A stretch of 64,000 nucleotides of DNA from Planctomycetota bacterium (GCA_016209685.1 JACQVQ010000009.1:124001-188000), one strand, 5' to 3'. Counted from the first letter of the stretch, positions 28,484 through 38,267 are shown. The notes: a model not told the origin generated them from the letters alone. Program-made: numbers and translations.

Positions 28484-29824
28484 GTGATACACGTTAGGTT
28501 TTCCCCCAGTCCAACTGGATTCCTGCACGTTGGAGGTGCTAGAACGGCCCTGTATAACTGGCTCTTCGCCAGGCACCACGGCGGCACCTTCAGCCTGAGG
28601 ATAGAGGATACAGACCGCCAGAGGTCCAGTCAGGAGTTTACAGAGGACATCCTGGAAGGTATCAAATGGCTGGGCCTTGACTGGGATACTGGCCCAATCT
28701 TCCAGAGCCAGAGACTGGAGCTATACAACCGATACATAGAAACGCTCCTCTCTTCCGATAAGGCCTATCACAGTGAAGAGGAGGGGAAGAAGGCCGTTCG
28801 TTTCAGGATGCCCCACGATGCACTGGAATTTAAAGACACCATCAGAGGCACCATCACCTTTGATGCCTCTCTCATTGAAGATTTTGTACTGAGGAAGGCA
28901 GACGGGTTCCCTACCTACAACTTTGCCTGCATGGTGGACGATGCCGAGATGCGGATAACCCACGTAATCAGAGGGGACGACCACATCGCCAATACCCCAA
29001 AACAGATTGCCCTCTATAAGGCCCTGGGGCTAGAGTCCCCACAGTTTGCCCACCTGCCCATGATACTCGGAGAAGACGGCGCCAGGCTCTCAAAACGCCA
29101 CGGGGCTACTGCCGTTAAAGAGTACAGGGATTTGGGTTACCTGCCGGATGCCTTAGTAAATTTTATTGCCCTGTTAGGGTGGTCTCCAGGGGAGGACCGG
29201 GAGGTAGTCTCACGGGAGGAAATGGTCAAGTGTTTTACCCTGGAACGGGTGGGGAGTACCAGCGCCCGTTTTGACAAGACCAAGCTAGACTGGATGAACA
29301 GCCTGTATATCAGACAGACACCTGCCGGGGAATTGCTCAGGGGACTAAAACCCTTTCTGAGTCGTGCAGGTGTGGACGTAGGAGGTCTGGAGGAGTCCTG
29401 GCTGAAGGCCCTTGTAGAACTCTACAGAGAGAGGTTCAAAACCCTTCAGGACTTCTTCCTCCAGACTTCTTTCTTTTTCACCGAAGAAGTGGAATATCAG
29501 CCAGAGGTAGTAGACAAATTCTTTAAAAAGGAAACCCTCACGGGTGTCCTCCAGGAGGTTCACGACGAGCTTTCTGGCCTGGAAGATTTCAAGAAGGAGA
29601 CCCTGGAGGGTTGTCTAAGAAGGTTGGTGGAGAGTAAACACATCAGCTTTGGCAAGCTGGCACAGCCCTTGAGGGTGGCAATCACGGGCAGGGCGGTGAG
29701 TGCCGGAATATTTGAGACCATGGAGCTCCTGGGCAAGGAGAAGACCCTGAAGAGACTGTCCCATTGCCTCCATACTTTTTGCAGGGCAGGAAGTCCGCCT
29801 GAGGCAAATCTGCCCAGGGCATAA
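28484..29824 (+). CDS. gltX: Glutamyl-tRNA synthetase (GTG start)
   Basis: 'RFSPSPTGFLHVGGARTALYNWLFAR', 'RIEDTDRQRS', 'LSKRHGATAV'. Confidence 0.96.
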   Translation: MIHVRFSPSPTGFLHVGGARTALYNWLFARHHGGTFSLRIEDTDRQRSSQEFTEDILEGIKWLGLDWDTGPIFQSQRLELYNRYIETLLSSDKAYHSEEEGKKAVRFRMPHDALEFKDTIRGTITFDASLIEDFVLRKADGFPTYNFACMVDDAEMRITHVIRGDDHIANTPKQIALYKALGLESPQFAHLPMILGEDGARLSKRHGATAVKEYRDLGYLPDALVNFIALLGWSPGEDREVVSREEMVKCFTLERVGSTSARFDKTKLDWMNSLYIRQTPAGELLRGLKPFLSRAGVDVGGLEESWLKALVELYRERFKTLQDFFLQTSFFFTEEVEYQPEVVDKFFKKETLTGVLQEVHDELSGLEDFKKETLEGCLRRLVESKHISFGKLAQPLRVAITGRAVSAGIFETMELLGKEKTLKRLSHCLHTFCRAGSPPEANLPRA

Positions 29825-29905
29825 CGTCTAGACCTCGCACGACAGTTGAAACCCAACGGAAAGAGGACAGACGGTAGCATTATATTATTTTGGGGAGACT
29901 GGTAG

Positions 29906-30808
29906 ATGCCTTTATTAGTGGTAGGTTCTGTAGGACTTGATTCAGTTGAGACCCCCCACGGGAAGGTGGAGGAAGTGCTCGGAGGTTCGGCCGTCTATTT
30001 CTCCTGGGCGGCCCATTTCTTTACCCCTGTGAGATTGGTAGGCGCGGTGGGCACCGACTTCCCTAAACACTTCAGAGAACTCCTCTCTAAAAGGGCTATT
30101 GATACCGCCGGACTAGAAGAGATAGAAGGAAAGACCTTCCGTTGGAGGGGCCGCTATCAGGGCAACATGCATAGTGCTACTACCCTGGCAGTAGAGCTTA
30201 ACGTCTTTGAACGATACGAACCCAGGGTCCCTGCAGCCTTCCTGGACAGCCGGTTCGTATTCCTGGCCAACGGACTTCCTTCCCTCCAGCAGCAAGTCCT
30301 TGAGCAGATAAGGGGACCGGAGTTTGTGGCCGCCGACACGATGAACCACTGGATAAACGAAAAGAAGGGGGAACTCCTGGAGGTACTCAAAAAGATAGAT
30401 GCCCTCATACTAAACGATGAGGAGGCCAGACAGCTGACAGGCCATCCTAACCTTATCAAGGCCGCCAGGAGCATCCAGGCAATTGGACCTAAATATATAA
30501 TAGTTAAGAAGGGCGAACACGGCGCCATACTGGTCACCCCGCAAGGTTTTTTCCTTATGCCTGGTTACCCAACGGAACACGTTAAGGACCCCACTGGTGC
30601 TGGAGATAGTTTCGCAGGGGGCGTCATGGGCTATCTGGCCAGGAGGGGGGCCGTGACGGAAGAGACCCTTAAACAGGCTATAGTTTATGGTACTATAATT
30701 GCGTCTTTTAACGTGGAGGACTTTAGTATCCAGCGACTCAATCGTCTAACCATGGAAGACATAGAGGACCGGAAGAGGGAGTTTGAGGCCATGGTGAGGT
30801 TCCGTTAG
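29906..30808 (+). CDS. PfkB family sugar/nucleoside kinase
   Basis: 'VGSVGLDSVETP', 'GGSAVYFSWAA', 'VKDPTGAGDSFAGGVMGYLA'. Confidence 0.9.
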   Translation: MPLLVVGSVGLDSVETPHGKVEEVLGGSAVYFSWAAHFFTPVRLVGAVGTDFPKHFRELLSKRAIDTAGLEEIEGKTFRWRGRYQGNMHSATTLAVELNVFERYEPRVPAAFLDSRFVFLANGLPSLQQQVLEQIRGPEFVAADTMNHWINEKKGELLEVLKKIDALILNDEEARQLTGHPNLIKAARSIQAIGPKYIIVKKGEHGAILVTPQGFFLMPGYPTEHVKDPTGAGDSFAGGVMGYLARRGAVTEETLKQAIVYGTIIASFNVEDFSIQRLNRLTMEDIEDRKREFEAMVRFR

Positions 30809-30868
30809 GGAGAGACTTTAGTCCTTATCTCCCATAGACCTTTACTCTTTTAGAAAGGAGGTAGAGAA

Positions 30869-31246
30869 TTGGAAACCTTCGGTCGCCATCTTGTACTGGA
30901 AATGTGGGATTGCGACAGGGAAATCCTGAACAACGCAAAAAGGTTAAGAGAAATTCTGCGCAAGGCTGCTGAGGAAGCAGGGGCCACAGTAATCAGGGTC
31001 TTTTGCCACGAGTTCAACCCGAAGGGAGTAACCGGGGTGGCACTCCTGGCCGAGTCTCATCTGACCATCCATACCTGGCCAGAGGAGGGGTATGCGGCCG
31101 CAGACATCTTCACGTGTGGGCAACATACAGACCCCCAACTAGCGGTCCAGTACCTCATCTCTAGTCTTAAGGCCAAAGACTCTACCACCTTTGAATTAAA
31201 GAGGGGAAGTATGCGGACCAGAGAGGTTGCTCAGCAATCTGCCTAA
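30869..31246 (+). CDS. speD: S-adenosylmethionine decarboxylase proenzyme, prokaryotic type (TTG start, RBS aaaggaggtag)
   Basis: 'FGRHLVLEMWDCD', 'ESHLTIHTWPEEGYAAADIFTCG'. Confidence 0.94.
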   Translation: METFGRHLVLEMWDCDREILNNAKRLREILRKAAEEAGATVIRVFCHEFNPKGVTGVALLAESHLTIHTWPEEGYAAADIFTCGQHTDPQLAVQYLISSLKAKDSTTFELKRGSMRTREVAQQSA

Positions 31247-31249
31247 CCA

Positions 31250-31540
31250 TGGCGTGATACATCCAGAGTCTTAGCCCAGAGACGGAGTACCGACCCAGAA
31301 CTGAGGTCTCGCCAGGCGTGTCCTGAGCGAGGTCTACCATCGATATGTCGTGTCCAGAGCCTGACGAAGGAGGATCGGGAGAACTGCCAAATCGGTAACG
31401 AAAGAGCAGGTTAGGTCTTATAACGCCTAGCCACTAAGGGCCAAAACCCAATGAAACTCCCCCCTCAGGAATCGGGGAGGACTTAAGTCCTACGATAGAA
31501 CTACCCACCTAGACCTCTTCAACCGCAGCGTAATAACAAA
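31250..31540. other. Unexplained ~290 bp intergenic region with several inverted repeats; candidate structured RNA or decayed ribozyme/mobile element
   Basis: No long ORF; hairpins such as CTCGC..GCGAG, CTCCCC..GGGGAG and the perfect palindrome AGGACTTAAGTCCT; none of the local dispersed repeat families present. Confidence 0.35.
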
Positions 31541-31543
31541 GGA

Positions 31544-32416
31544 ATGGAAATCCTCAAGGAAACCATACGCATAATAGAAGAGAAGGTACTTGTTAGACGG
31601 TCTGGTCTAGGGCCAGAGGACGTCAGACTCGGCGTCTTTTACACCGGCGTAAAGCTCTCCAGTGGCCATGCAGGGCTGGCCTATACCCCCATCCACGAAC
31701 TCCCCGAGGCCATCTGCTGTCCCAAGGCCCATGCCCGTATGCCCCAGGCCGGAGAACTCCTTAAATTGGACATAAAAACCCTGATGGACTACGCCCTGGA
31801 GGAAAACCCCCTGAGGGCCGCCATCGGAGTGGCCACCCTCAATGCCCTCTCTGCCATCCTGCTCGAAGAAAAGGATTGCCCCTACAAGCTGGCGGGGATG
31901 GGGGACGTCCTGGACCTCGTAGAAATCCGGGAAGAAGACACTGTAGGTATGATTGGGGCCTTTCCACCCTTCATAAAAAGATTAAAAGAGACCTGCAAGA
32001 ACCTCCACGTCTTTGAAAAAAACCCACAGCTTGCCAGAGAGGTAGGCATGGAGGAGCTACAACCCGAAAGCCTGGCCAGGGATATCTTACCCCACTGCGA
32101 CGTCCTCATCATCACAGGCGTTACGCTGGTAAACCATACCCTTGAACCCATACTCAAGTGGAGCAAGAAGGCCAGGGAGATAGTATTAGTAGGCCCGACG
32201 GCCAGCCTGTATCCCGAGGCCCTGTTTAAGAAGGGTATAACCACTGTAGGCGGAATCAGGATAAATGACGCCGATAGGGTCATGGAGATTATAGGGCAGG
32301 GAGGTTCAGGCTATGACCTGTTTGAGAGGTATGCGGATAGGATAGTCCTTAAAAAGGATGTCAAAGACCGGGCGGAGATAAAGGGGAGACATGGGAAAAT
32401 GGGAGCAGACGTTTAA
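31544..32416 (+). CDS. DUF364/DUF4213 (putative heavy-metal chelation, Rossmann-like) protein
   Basis: 'EDVRLGVFYTGVKLSSGHAGLAYTP', 'VGMIGAFPPFIKRLKETCKNLHVFEKNP', 'VLIITGVTLVNHTLEPIL', 'VGPTASLYPEALFKKGITTVGGIRI'. Confidence 0.85.
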   Translation: MEILKETIRIIEEKVLVRRSGLGPEDVRLGVFYTGVKLSSGHAGLAYTPIHELPEAICCPKAHARMPQAGELLKLDIKTLMDYALEENPLRAAIGVATLNALSAILLEEKDCPYKLAGMGDVLDLVEIREEDTVGMIGAFPPFIKRLKETCKNLHVFEKNPQLAREVGMEELQPESLARDILPHCDVLIITGVTLVNHTLEPILKWSKKAREIVLVGPTASLYPEALFKKGITTVGGIRINDADRVMEIIGQGGSGYDLFERYADRIVLKKDVKDRAEIKGRHGKMGADV

Positions 32417-32512
32417 AGTCGTTGAAATTATTATTTAAATGTCGTTAAATAGGCTGACACAACCATATATGTCTCGTAAGAGGAATTGAAAGGCAAGCAT
32501 TAATTCCGGGCA

Positions 32513-32659
32513 CTGCCAGCCAGTAAGCACTGAGACCCTTCGCTACGCTCAGGGTGACATTGCAATTGCTGTCATTCCGAGTAAGCCAAAGCCCTGAGCC
32601 GAGCGTAGCGAGTCCTGAACGTAGTGAAGGAGCTCGCGAAGGGGAAGCGAAGAATCTCT
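32513..32659. repeat. Upstream copy of a direct repeat flanking a DUF2283 gene ('CATTCTGAG..GAAGAATC' family)
   Basis: actgccagccagtaagcactgagacccttcgctacgctcagggtgacattgcaattgctgtcattc...gaagcgaagaatctc. Confidence 0.9.
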
Positions 32660-32706
32660 ATTTTGCAGAGGGCCGAGAGTCTATTATTCTAACAAGGAGT
32701 GATGCC

Positions 32707-32940
32707 ATGAAGATTCACTACGATGCAGAGGTGGATGCCCTCTACATAGAGTTTCATTCCCTGGCTCCGGGAACGGCTGAGAATCGTCCATTGAGTGATG
32801 AAGTAATAGCCAACTACGGACCCGACGGGAGGCTGGCGGGGCTGGAAATCCTTGATGCCAGTGTGGTACTTGGCGAAGACCTCAAGAAGCTGGTCTTTGA
32901 GGTCAGTCCTGTATTACGCCAGGTTACTACAGAATCATGA
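32707..32940 (+). CDS. DUF2283 domain protein (start corrected to MKIHYDAEVDALYIEF)
   Basis: 'MKIHYDAEVDALYIEFHS...NYGPDGRLAGLEILDAS'. Confidence 0.85.
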   Translation: MKIHYDAEVDALYIEFHSLAPGTAENRPLSDEVIANYGPDGRLAGLEILDASVVLGEDLKKLVFEVSPVLRQVTTES

Positions 32941-32954
32941 AAGTATAAGAGATG

Positions 32955-32983
32955 GGCTACCACTCCCTCAAAAAGAGGTAGCC
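32955..32983 (+). terminator. Putative terminator hairpin
   Basis: GGCTACC-actccctcaaaaaga-GGTAGCC followed by ttt. Confidence 0.5.
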
Positions 32984-33049
32984 TTTAACGCATGCAGGCC
33001 CACAATTCGGCATTTCTTAAAGTGGTGCGCCAATGACGCACCCTACCAG

Positions 33050-33165
33050 ACTGCCAGCCCAGTGAGCACTGAGACCCTTCGCTACGCTCAGGGTGACATT
33101 GCAATTGCTGTCATTCTGAGTGAGCCAAAGCCCTGAGCGTAGCGAAGGGGAAGCGAAGAATCTCT
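33050..33165. repeat. Downstream copy of the direct repeat flanking the DUF2283 gene
   Basis: actgccagcccagtgagcactgagacccttcgctacgctcagggtgacattgcaattgctgtcattctgag...gaagcgaagaatctct. Confidence 0.9.
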
Positions 33166-33206
33166 TAGTGAAAAATACCAAACCTAACCCTTTGTGGAAG
33201 AAGGGA

Positions 33207-34094
33207 TTACCCCGGCACAATAATATTCAAGGCCCCCGGTACTACCTGAAACCTGGCGGGCAAGGGGCCGCCCAGGTCGCCGTCAAGTTGATATGATACC
33301 TCATCTGCGGAGCTTACCTTTATCTCCTTCCCTTGCAGATACTTTACCTCCTTGATACGGTCAGCTATCCAGAAGAGGATGCCTGCGGTATATTTCAAGA
33401 ACTTCAGGTAATCCCTGCCCGGGAATATGAATACGTCTAAGAGGCCATCGTCCACCCTGGCCCTATTGGTAATAACGAATGGGCCTGTGTAGCGGCGGGT
33501 GTTGCTTACGAAGACGAAACCTGCCCCCTCAGCCACCAGCGTGCCGTCCACCTCCACATCAAGGGCAGGAAATTTGTAGTTCCATAGGGCCTTTAGAATG
33601 GGTATGGCGTAGGTGGCCATTGAGATGTTGCCCTTTCTGTTGGCCTCCAGAACTTTAACCACCTCTGCATCAAAGCCAATACCGGCCATAAGGAAGAAGT
33701 GGCGGCTATCTGCCTTACCTGCGTCTATCCTGCGGGTGTTACCCCTGGCGATAACGTGGGCGGCCTGGATTGGGTCAAGGGGTATCCTCATCTCCCTGGC
33801 CAGTACGTTGGCCGTACCGAGGGGGATAAGCCCAAGGGGGACGTCATTGCCTATGGCACCATTGATTACCTCATTAAAGGTGCCGTCTCCCCCCATCGTT
33901 GCTATGGCCTTATAGTCCAGGGAGTTCCTGGCCGCCTCTAGTGCATCCCCCTTCTTCTGCGTACGGAATACCTCTACCTCAAGGCCGCGCCGTTCAAGGC
34001 ATCTTAACACATGAGGGAGTATCTTAACACCGCAACCCCCCCCTGCTATGGGGTTCAGGATGAGTTTCAGTCTGGAATTTGGAGTTTCAGTCAT
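33207..34094 (-). CDS. Diacylglycerol/lipid kinase family (YegS/DgkB-like)
   Basis: 'LILNPIAGGGCGVKIL', 'IATMGGDGTFNEVINGAIGNDVPLGLIPLGTANVLAREMRIP'. Confidence 0.93.
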   Translation of the reverse strand: MTETPNSRLKLILNPIAGGGCGVKILPHVLRCLERRGLEVEVFRTQKKGDALEAARNSLDYKAIATMGGDGTFNEVINGAIGNDVPLGLIPLGTANVLAREMRIPLDPIQAAHVIARGNTRRIDAGKADSRHFFLMAGIGFDAEVVKVLEANRKGNISMATYAIPILKALWNYKFPALDVEVDGTLVAEGAGFVFVSNTRRYTGPFVITNRARVDDGLLDVFIFPGRDYLKFLKYTAGILFWIADRIKEVKYLQGKEIKVSSADEVSYQLDGDLGGPLPARFQVVPGALNIIVPG

Positions 34095-34304
34095 TTCTTA
34101 GAAACAACTTCATGCCAAAAGCGTCATTCTTTGTCCACTACAGGTGGACAAAGAATCTCAACCAAAACAAGAGATTCTTCGCTCCGCTCAGAATGACAGG
34201 TTAGTATCGTAACAACGTCTTCTGGACTCCCACTAGAAAACCAAGCGAAATTGTATATATAATAAAGCTTTTAAAATAAATTTAAACCCCCCTGACTAAT
34301 AATA

Positions 34305-36137
34305 ATGATTAATTATCTTGACGTAATCGTAGTAGGCGGTGGACATGCGGGCTGTGAGGCGGCACTGGCTACGGCAAGGATGGGACAGAGGACCCTCCTC
34401 CTCACCATTAACCCGGACACTATTGCCCAGATGTCCTGTAACCCGGCAATCGGGGGTATGGCCAAGGGACAGCTAGTCAGGGAGATAGATGCCCTAGGGG
34501 GTGAGATGGCCAAGGTCATTGACGCCACGGCCATCCAGTTCCACATGCTCAACACCAAAAAGGGCCCAGCCGTACGTAGTCCGAGGGCACAGGCCGATAA
34601 GCGACTCTACCAGAAGGAGATGAAACACCGACTGGAGGCACAAAAAAACCTGACTATACGCCAGGACGTGGCAGAGTCCTTGCTGGTAGAGAATGGAAAG
34701 GCCGTTGGGGTAGTAGGGCAGACGGGGACACATTACAAGGCCCGGGCAGTCATCCTTACCACCGGCACCTTCCTGAAAGGGCTTATACACATAGGGGAGA
34801 GCAAGAGACCTGGGGGTAGGACAGGGGAGCCCTCGGCCCAGGGACTATCAGATTCCCTCAGGGCGCTGGGTTTTGAGGTAGGACGCCTCAAGACTGGCAC
34901 CCCTCCCAGAGTCAATGCCAGGACCATAAATTTTGAGGGGCTTCAACAACAGTGGGGGGACACTGAACCCCAGCCCTTTTCTTTTTCAACAAAGAAGGAC
35001 CAGGAGTGGCCCTCCCACCCACAGGTACCTTGTCATATTACTTACACCAATGCCGAGACCCACAAGATAATCAGGGAAAACCTCCACAGGGCACCGCTCT
35101 ACACCGGCCAGATAAAGGCCGTGGGCCCCCGCTACTGCCCCTCCATAGAGGACAAGATAGTCCGCTTTGCCGATAAGGGACAACACCAGATATTCCTTGA
35201 GCCTGAGGGGCTGGATACCCTGGAGACGTACTGTAACGGCATCGCCACCAGCCTACCATGCGACGTGCAGGAACGACTGGTGCGTTCTATACGGGGGTTA
35301 GAGAAAGCAGAGATAATCCGCTACGGTTACGCCATAGAGTACGACTTCGTACCTCCCACCCAGCTTAAGCCCACACTGGAGACAAAGCTGGTTGAAAACC
35401 TCTTTTTGGCCGGGCAGATAAACGGCACGTCCGGTTACGAGGAGGCCGCCTCCCAGGGGATAATGGCAGGTATTAATGCGGCCCTGAAGCTAGAGGGCGG
35501 GGGAGGGTTCGTCCTGGACCGCTCAGAGGCCTACATAGGGGTGCTCATTGACGACCTGGTAACCAAGGGGACGCTTGAGCCTTACCGCATGTTTACCTCC
35601 AGGGCCGAATACAGGCTCATACTGCGACAGGATAACGCCGATAGGCGCCTCATGAAGTACGGATATAAGTTTGGGCTTATCCCACAGGGGCAGTGGAAGT
35701 CCCTGGAGGAGAAGGAATCCTTAATTGCCTGGACCAGGGCGTATCTGCAGGATACCCCCTACGAAGGGCAGAGTCTGGAGAAATTTCTCAGGAAGCCTGA
35801 AGTCGACTTTGCAAGACTGCTGACAATAAACCCCTTTCTTAGAGAAAAGGGACTCCCTCCTGGGGTAAAGGAGCAGGTAGAAATAGAAGTAAAATACGAG
35901 GGCTACATCCAGAGGCAGATGGCCCATGTAGAGAAGTTCAAGAAGATGGAATCCTGGAGCCTCCCTCCCTGGCTGGATTATCAGGAAATCCCTGAGCTAA
36001 GGAAGGAAGCCCGCCAAAAGCTCCTTGAGATAAGACCTGCTTCTCTGGGCCAGGCCGCCCGCATCTCAGGGGTGTCCCCTGCCGACGTCTCCATCCTGAT
36101 GGTATATCTTACCTCAAAGTCAGGGGCTAGGGGTTAG
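34305..36137 (+). CDS. mnmG: tRNA uridine-5-carboxymethylaminomethyl modification enzyme MnmG/GidA
   Basis: 'VIVVGGGHAGCEAALATARMG', 'MSCNPAIGGMAKGQLVREIDALGGEM', 'GQINGTSGYEEAASQGIMAGINAAL', 'FTSRAEYRLILRQDNADRRL'. Confidence 0.97.
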   Translation: MINYLDVIVVGGGHAGCEAALATARMGQRTLLLTINPDTIAQMSCNPAIGGMAKGQLVREIDALGGEMAKVIDATAIQFHMLNTKKGPAVRSPRAQADKRLYQKEMKHRLEAQKNLTIRQDVAESLLVENGKAVGVVGQTGTHYKARAVILTTGTFLKGLIHIGESKRPGGRTGEPSAQGLSDSLRALGFEVGRLKTGTPPRVNARTINFEGLQQQWGDTEPQPFSFSTKKDQEWPSHPQVPCHITYTNAETHKIIRENLHRAPLYTGQIKAVGPRYCPSIEDKIVRFADKGQHQIFLEPEGLDTLETYCNGIATSLPCDVQERLVRSIRGLEKAEIIRYGYAIEYDFVPPTQLKPTLETKLVENLFLAGQINGTSGYEEAASQGIMAGINAALKLEGGGGFVLDRSEAYIGVLIDDLVTKGTLEPYRMFTSRAEYRLILRQDNADRRLMKYGYKFGLIPQGQWKSLEEKESLIAWTRAYLQDTPYEGQSLEKFLRKPEVDFARLLTINPFLREKGLPPGVKEQVEIEVKYEGYIQRQMAHVEKFKKMESWSLPPWLDYQEIPELRKEARQKLLEIRPASLGQAARISGVSPADVSILMVYLTSKSGARG

Positions 36138-36208
36138 GGGTCAGGGGTTAGGGGAAAACTTTTAAACCTTTTAGTCCCTAATCCCTAGTCCCTAACCCCT
36201 AATCTGGC
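36118..36208. repeat. 'GGGGTCAGGGGTTAGGG' repeat as an inverted repeat between convergent mnmG and rho
   Basis: tcaggggctaggggttaggggtcaggggttagggg...tttt...agtccctaatccctagtccctaacccctaatc. Confidence 0.93.
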
Positions 36209-37588
36209 CTAGAGGTTAAAGCTCATCAGGAACTCTGCATTAGTCCTGGTCTTGGCCAGGCGGCTCTTGAGGAGTTCAATGGCCTCCACTGGGTTGGTCT
36301 CGTTGAGTACCTTTCTAAGGAGCCAGACTCTCTTGAGCTCCTCTGGGTCTAGTAGGAGCTCTTCCTTACGGGTCCCGGAGCGGGTAATGTCAATTGAAGG
36401 GTAGAGCCTGCGGTCAGCCAGACGTCTATCCAGGTGAAGCTCCATATTGCCGGTACCCTTAAACTCTTCAAAGATTACGTCGTCCATCCTGCTACCGGTA
36501 TCAATGAGGGCCGTGGCTATAATGGTCAGACTCCCACCCTCTTCAATGTTTCTGGCGCCTCCGAAGAACCGCTTGGGCTTCTGGAGGGCGTTGGCGTCTA
36601 TACCGCCAGAGAGTATCTTCCCACTGTGGGGTACCTCTGTGTTATAAGCCCTGGCCAGTCGGGTTATGGAGTCAAGGAGTATCAACACGTCCTTACCATA
36701 CTCCACCATCCTCTTGGCCTTCTCCAGTACCATGTCTGCCACCTGGACGTGACGGCTGGCTGGTTCGTCAAAGGTTGAGCTTACAACCTCTGCAGTGGTC
36801 GCCCGCTCCATCTCGGTCACCTCTTCGGGTCTCTCGTCTATGAGCAGTATAATGAGATAGACCTCTGGATGGTTCTTGCTCACGGCGTTGGCTATTTTCT
36901 GCAAGAGGACGGTCTTGCCTGCCCTGGGTGGGGAGACGATGAGTCCCCTCTGGCCCTTTCCTACGGGGGTAATGAGGTCCATTATCCTCATATTGATTTC
37001 CTCTGGTGTGGTCTCCAGGAGAAGCCTTTCATCAGGATGAAGGGGTGTGAGGTCATCAAATAGCACCCGTTCTGCCATGACTTCTGGGTCTTCAAAGTTA
37101 ATGGCCTCTACCTTCAACAGGGCGAAGTACCTCTCCCCTTCCTTCGGGGGGCGTATCTGCCCGGAGACGGTGACCCCTGTCTTTATCCCGAACCTACGTA
37201 TCTGGGAGGGGGAGATGTATATGTCATCTGGCCCGGGGAGGTAACTGTAGTCAGGAGAGCGCAGGAAGCCAAAACCCTCTGGCAGTACCTCCACCACCCC
37301 TTCCCCGTACATAAGACCGTTCTGGGTAACCCTGTCCTTCAGGATTTTGAAGATGAGTTCCTGTTTCTTCAGTCCATGACACTCCTTCACACCTTCCTTT
37401 TTGGCCAGGTCCTGAAGCTCCTTTATGGTCATCTTCTGGAGCTGTCTTATGTTCAGTTCCTCTTTTTTCTCTACCCTCTCTGTCCTCTCACTCCTTTCTA
37501 CCTTTTCGGCCCTTTCAGCCTTCTCGGTAGCCTTTCTGGTCTCCTCAACTACTGTTTGTTCTGCTACACTCGTCTTCTTAACAGCCAT
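36209..37588 (-). CDS. rho: Transcription termination factor Rho
   Basis: '[18 protein letters not shown]', '[49 protein letters not shown]', '[12 protein letters not shown]'. Confidence 0.97.
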   Translation of the reverse strand: MAVKKTSVAEQTVVEETRKATEKAERAEKVERSERTERVEKKEELNIRQLQKMTIKELQDLAKKEGVKECHGLKKQELIFKILKDRVTQNGLMYGEGVVEVLPEGFGFLRSPDYSYLPGPDDIYISPSQIRRFGIKTGVTVSGQIRPPKEGERYFALLKVEAINFEDPEVMAERVLFDDLTPLHPDERLLLETTPEEINMRIMDLITPVGKGQRGLIVSPPRAGKTVLLQKIANAVSKNHPEVYLIILLIDERPEEVTEMERATTAEVVSSTFDEPASRHVQVADMVLEKAKRMVEYGKDVLILLDSITRLARAYNTEVPHSGKILSGGIDANALQKPKRFFGGARNIEEGGSLTIIATALIDTGSRMDDVIFEEFKGTGNMELHLDRRLADRRLYPSIDITRSGTRKEELLLDPEELKRVWLLRKVLNETNPVEAIELLKSRLAKTRTNAEFLMSFNL

Positions 37589-37606
37589 AATGTTCCTCCA
37601 AGTAAC

Positions 37607-38221
37607 TTATAAAACTAACTTTTGCCAAAAATCCTTTACTTGTCTAAAAGTCTCCTCCTTTGAGGAGTCGTTGTTTATCACTACGTGGGCCCTCTTTTTC
37701 TTTTGGGACTCTGGGGACTGAAAGCCCTCCCGTCTCTGGACCTCCCCACTGGACCATCCCTTGAGTCGGGACCTTTCTTCTTTTACCTCAGGGCTTGCCT
37801 CCACGAAAACCAATAGGTCACAAGCCTCATCTAGCCCTGTCTCCAACAAAAGGGCCGCATCCAGAACCAGGGGTATAGACCCCTTTCCCTTCCTATCCAT
37901 CTCTCCCTCGCTCCGCTCAAGGACAAGCCTCCGGATGGACTCCAGGATTGGCGGGTGAAGTAGATTGGTCAGTTCTTTCAGGGCCTCCCCGTTGGAGAAT
38001 ACGATACTGGCCAATTTCCCGCGGTCTATCTCTCCCTTTACCCCCAAAAGCCCCTTTCCCCATCTTTCTAAGACCTTCTCTTTTATTTCTGGCTTTTCAA
38101 GGAGTTCGTGGGCCATCTCATCAGCATGGATTACCTCTGCCCCAAGTGAACCCAGCATCTCTGCCACCATGCTCTTACCACTCGCAACACCGCCCATAAT
38201 CCCTATAACCCTGGGTCTCAT
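37607..38221 (-). CDS. coaE: Dephospho-CoA kinase
   Basis: 'VIGIMGGVASGKSMVAEMLGSLGAEVIHADEMAHELLE', 'LVLDAALLLETGLDEACDLLVFVEASPEVKEERS'. Confidence 0.93.
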   Translation of the reverse strand: MRPRVIGIMGGVASGKSMVAEMLGSLGAEVIHADEMAHELLEKPEIKEKVLERWGKGLLGVKGEIDRGKLASIVFSNGEALKELTNLLHPPILESIRRLVLERSEGEMDRKGKGSIPLVLDAALLLETGLDEACDLLVFVEASPEVKEERSRLKGWSSGEVQRREGFQSPESQKKKRAHVVINNDSSKEETFRQVKDFWQKLVL

Positions 38222-38234
38222 GCGGGTCCGCCCT

Positions 38235-38267
38235 GTAGGGACATCCGCCTCAGGCGGACGCCCCTAC
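38235..38267. repeat. Nested palindrome: TCCGCCTCAGGCGGA inside GTAGGGAC...GCCCCTAC
   Basis: gtagggacatccgcctcaggcggacgcccctac. Confidence 0.92.

Noticed and set aside
31250-31540. RNase P RNA, tmRNA, SRP RNA or cobalamin riboswitch in the speD-DUF364 gap
   Set aside because: None of the hallmark motifs (GAGGAAAGTCC, tmRNA tag/acceptor ends, GGAAG..AGCAG SRP core, AGCCAGGAGACC B12 box) could be found on either strand.
32554-32706. N-terminal extension of the DUF2283 ORF (MTLQLLSFRVSQSPEPSVASPERSEG...)
   Set aside because: Translation of the GTCATTCTGAG repeat; the DUF2283 domain starts at MKIHYDAEVDALYIEF.
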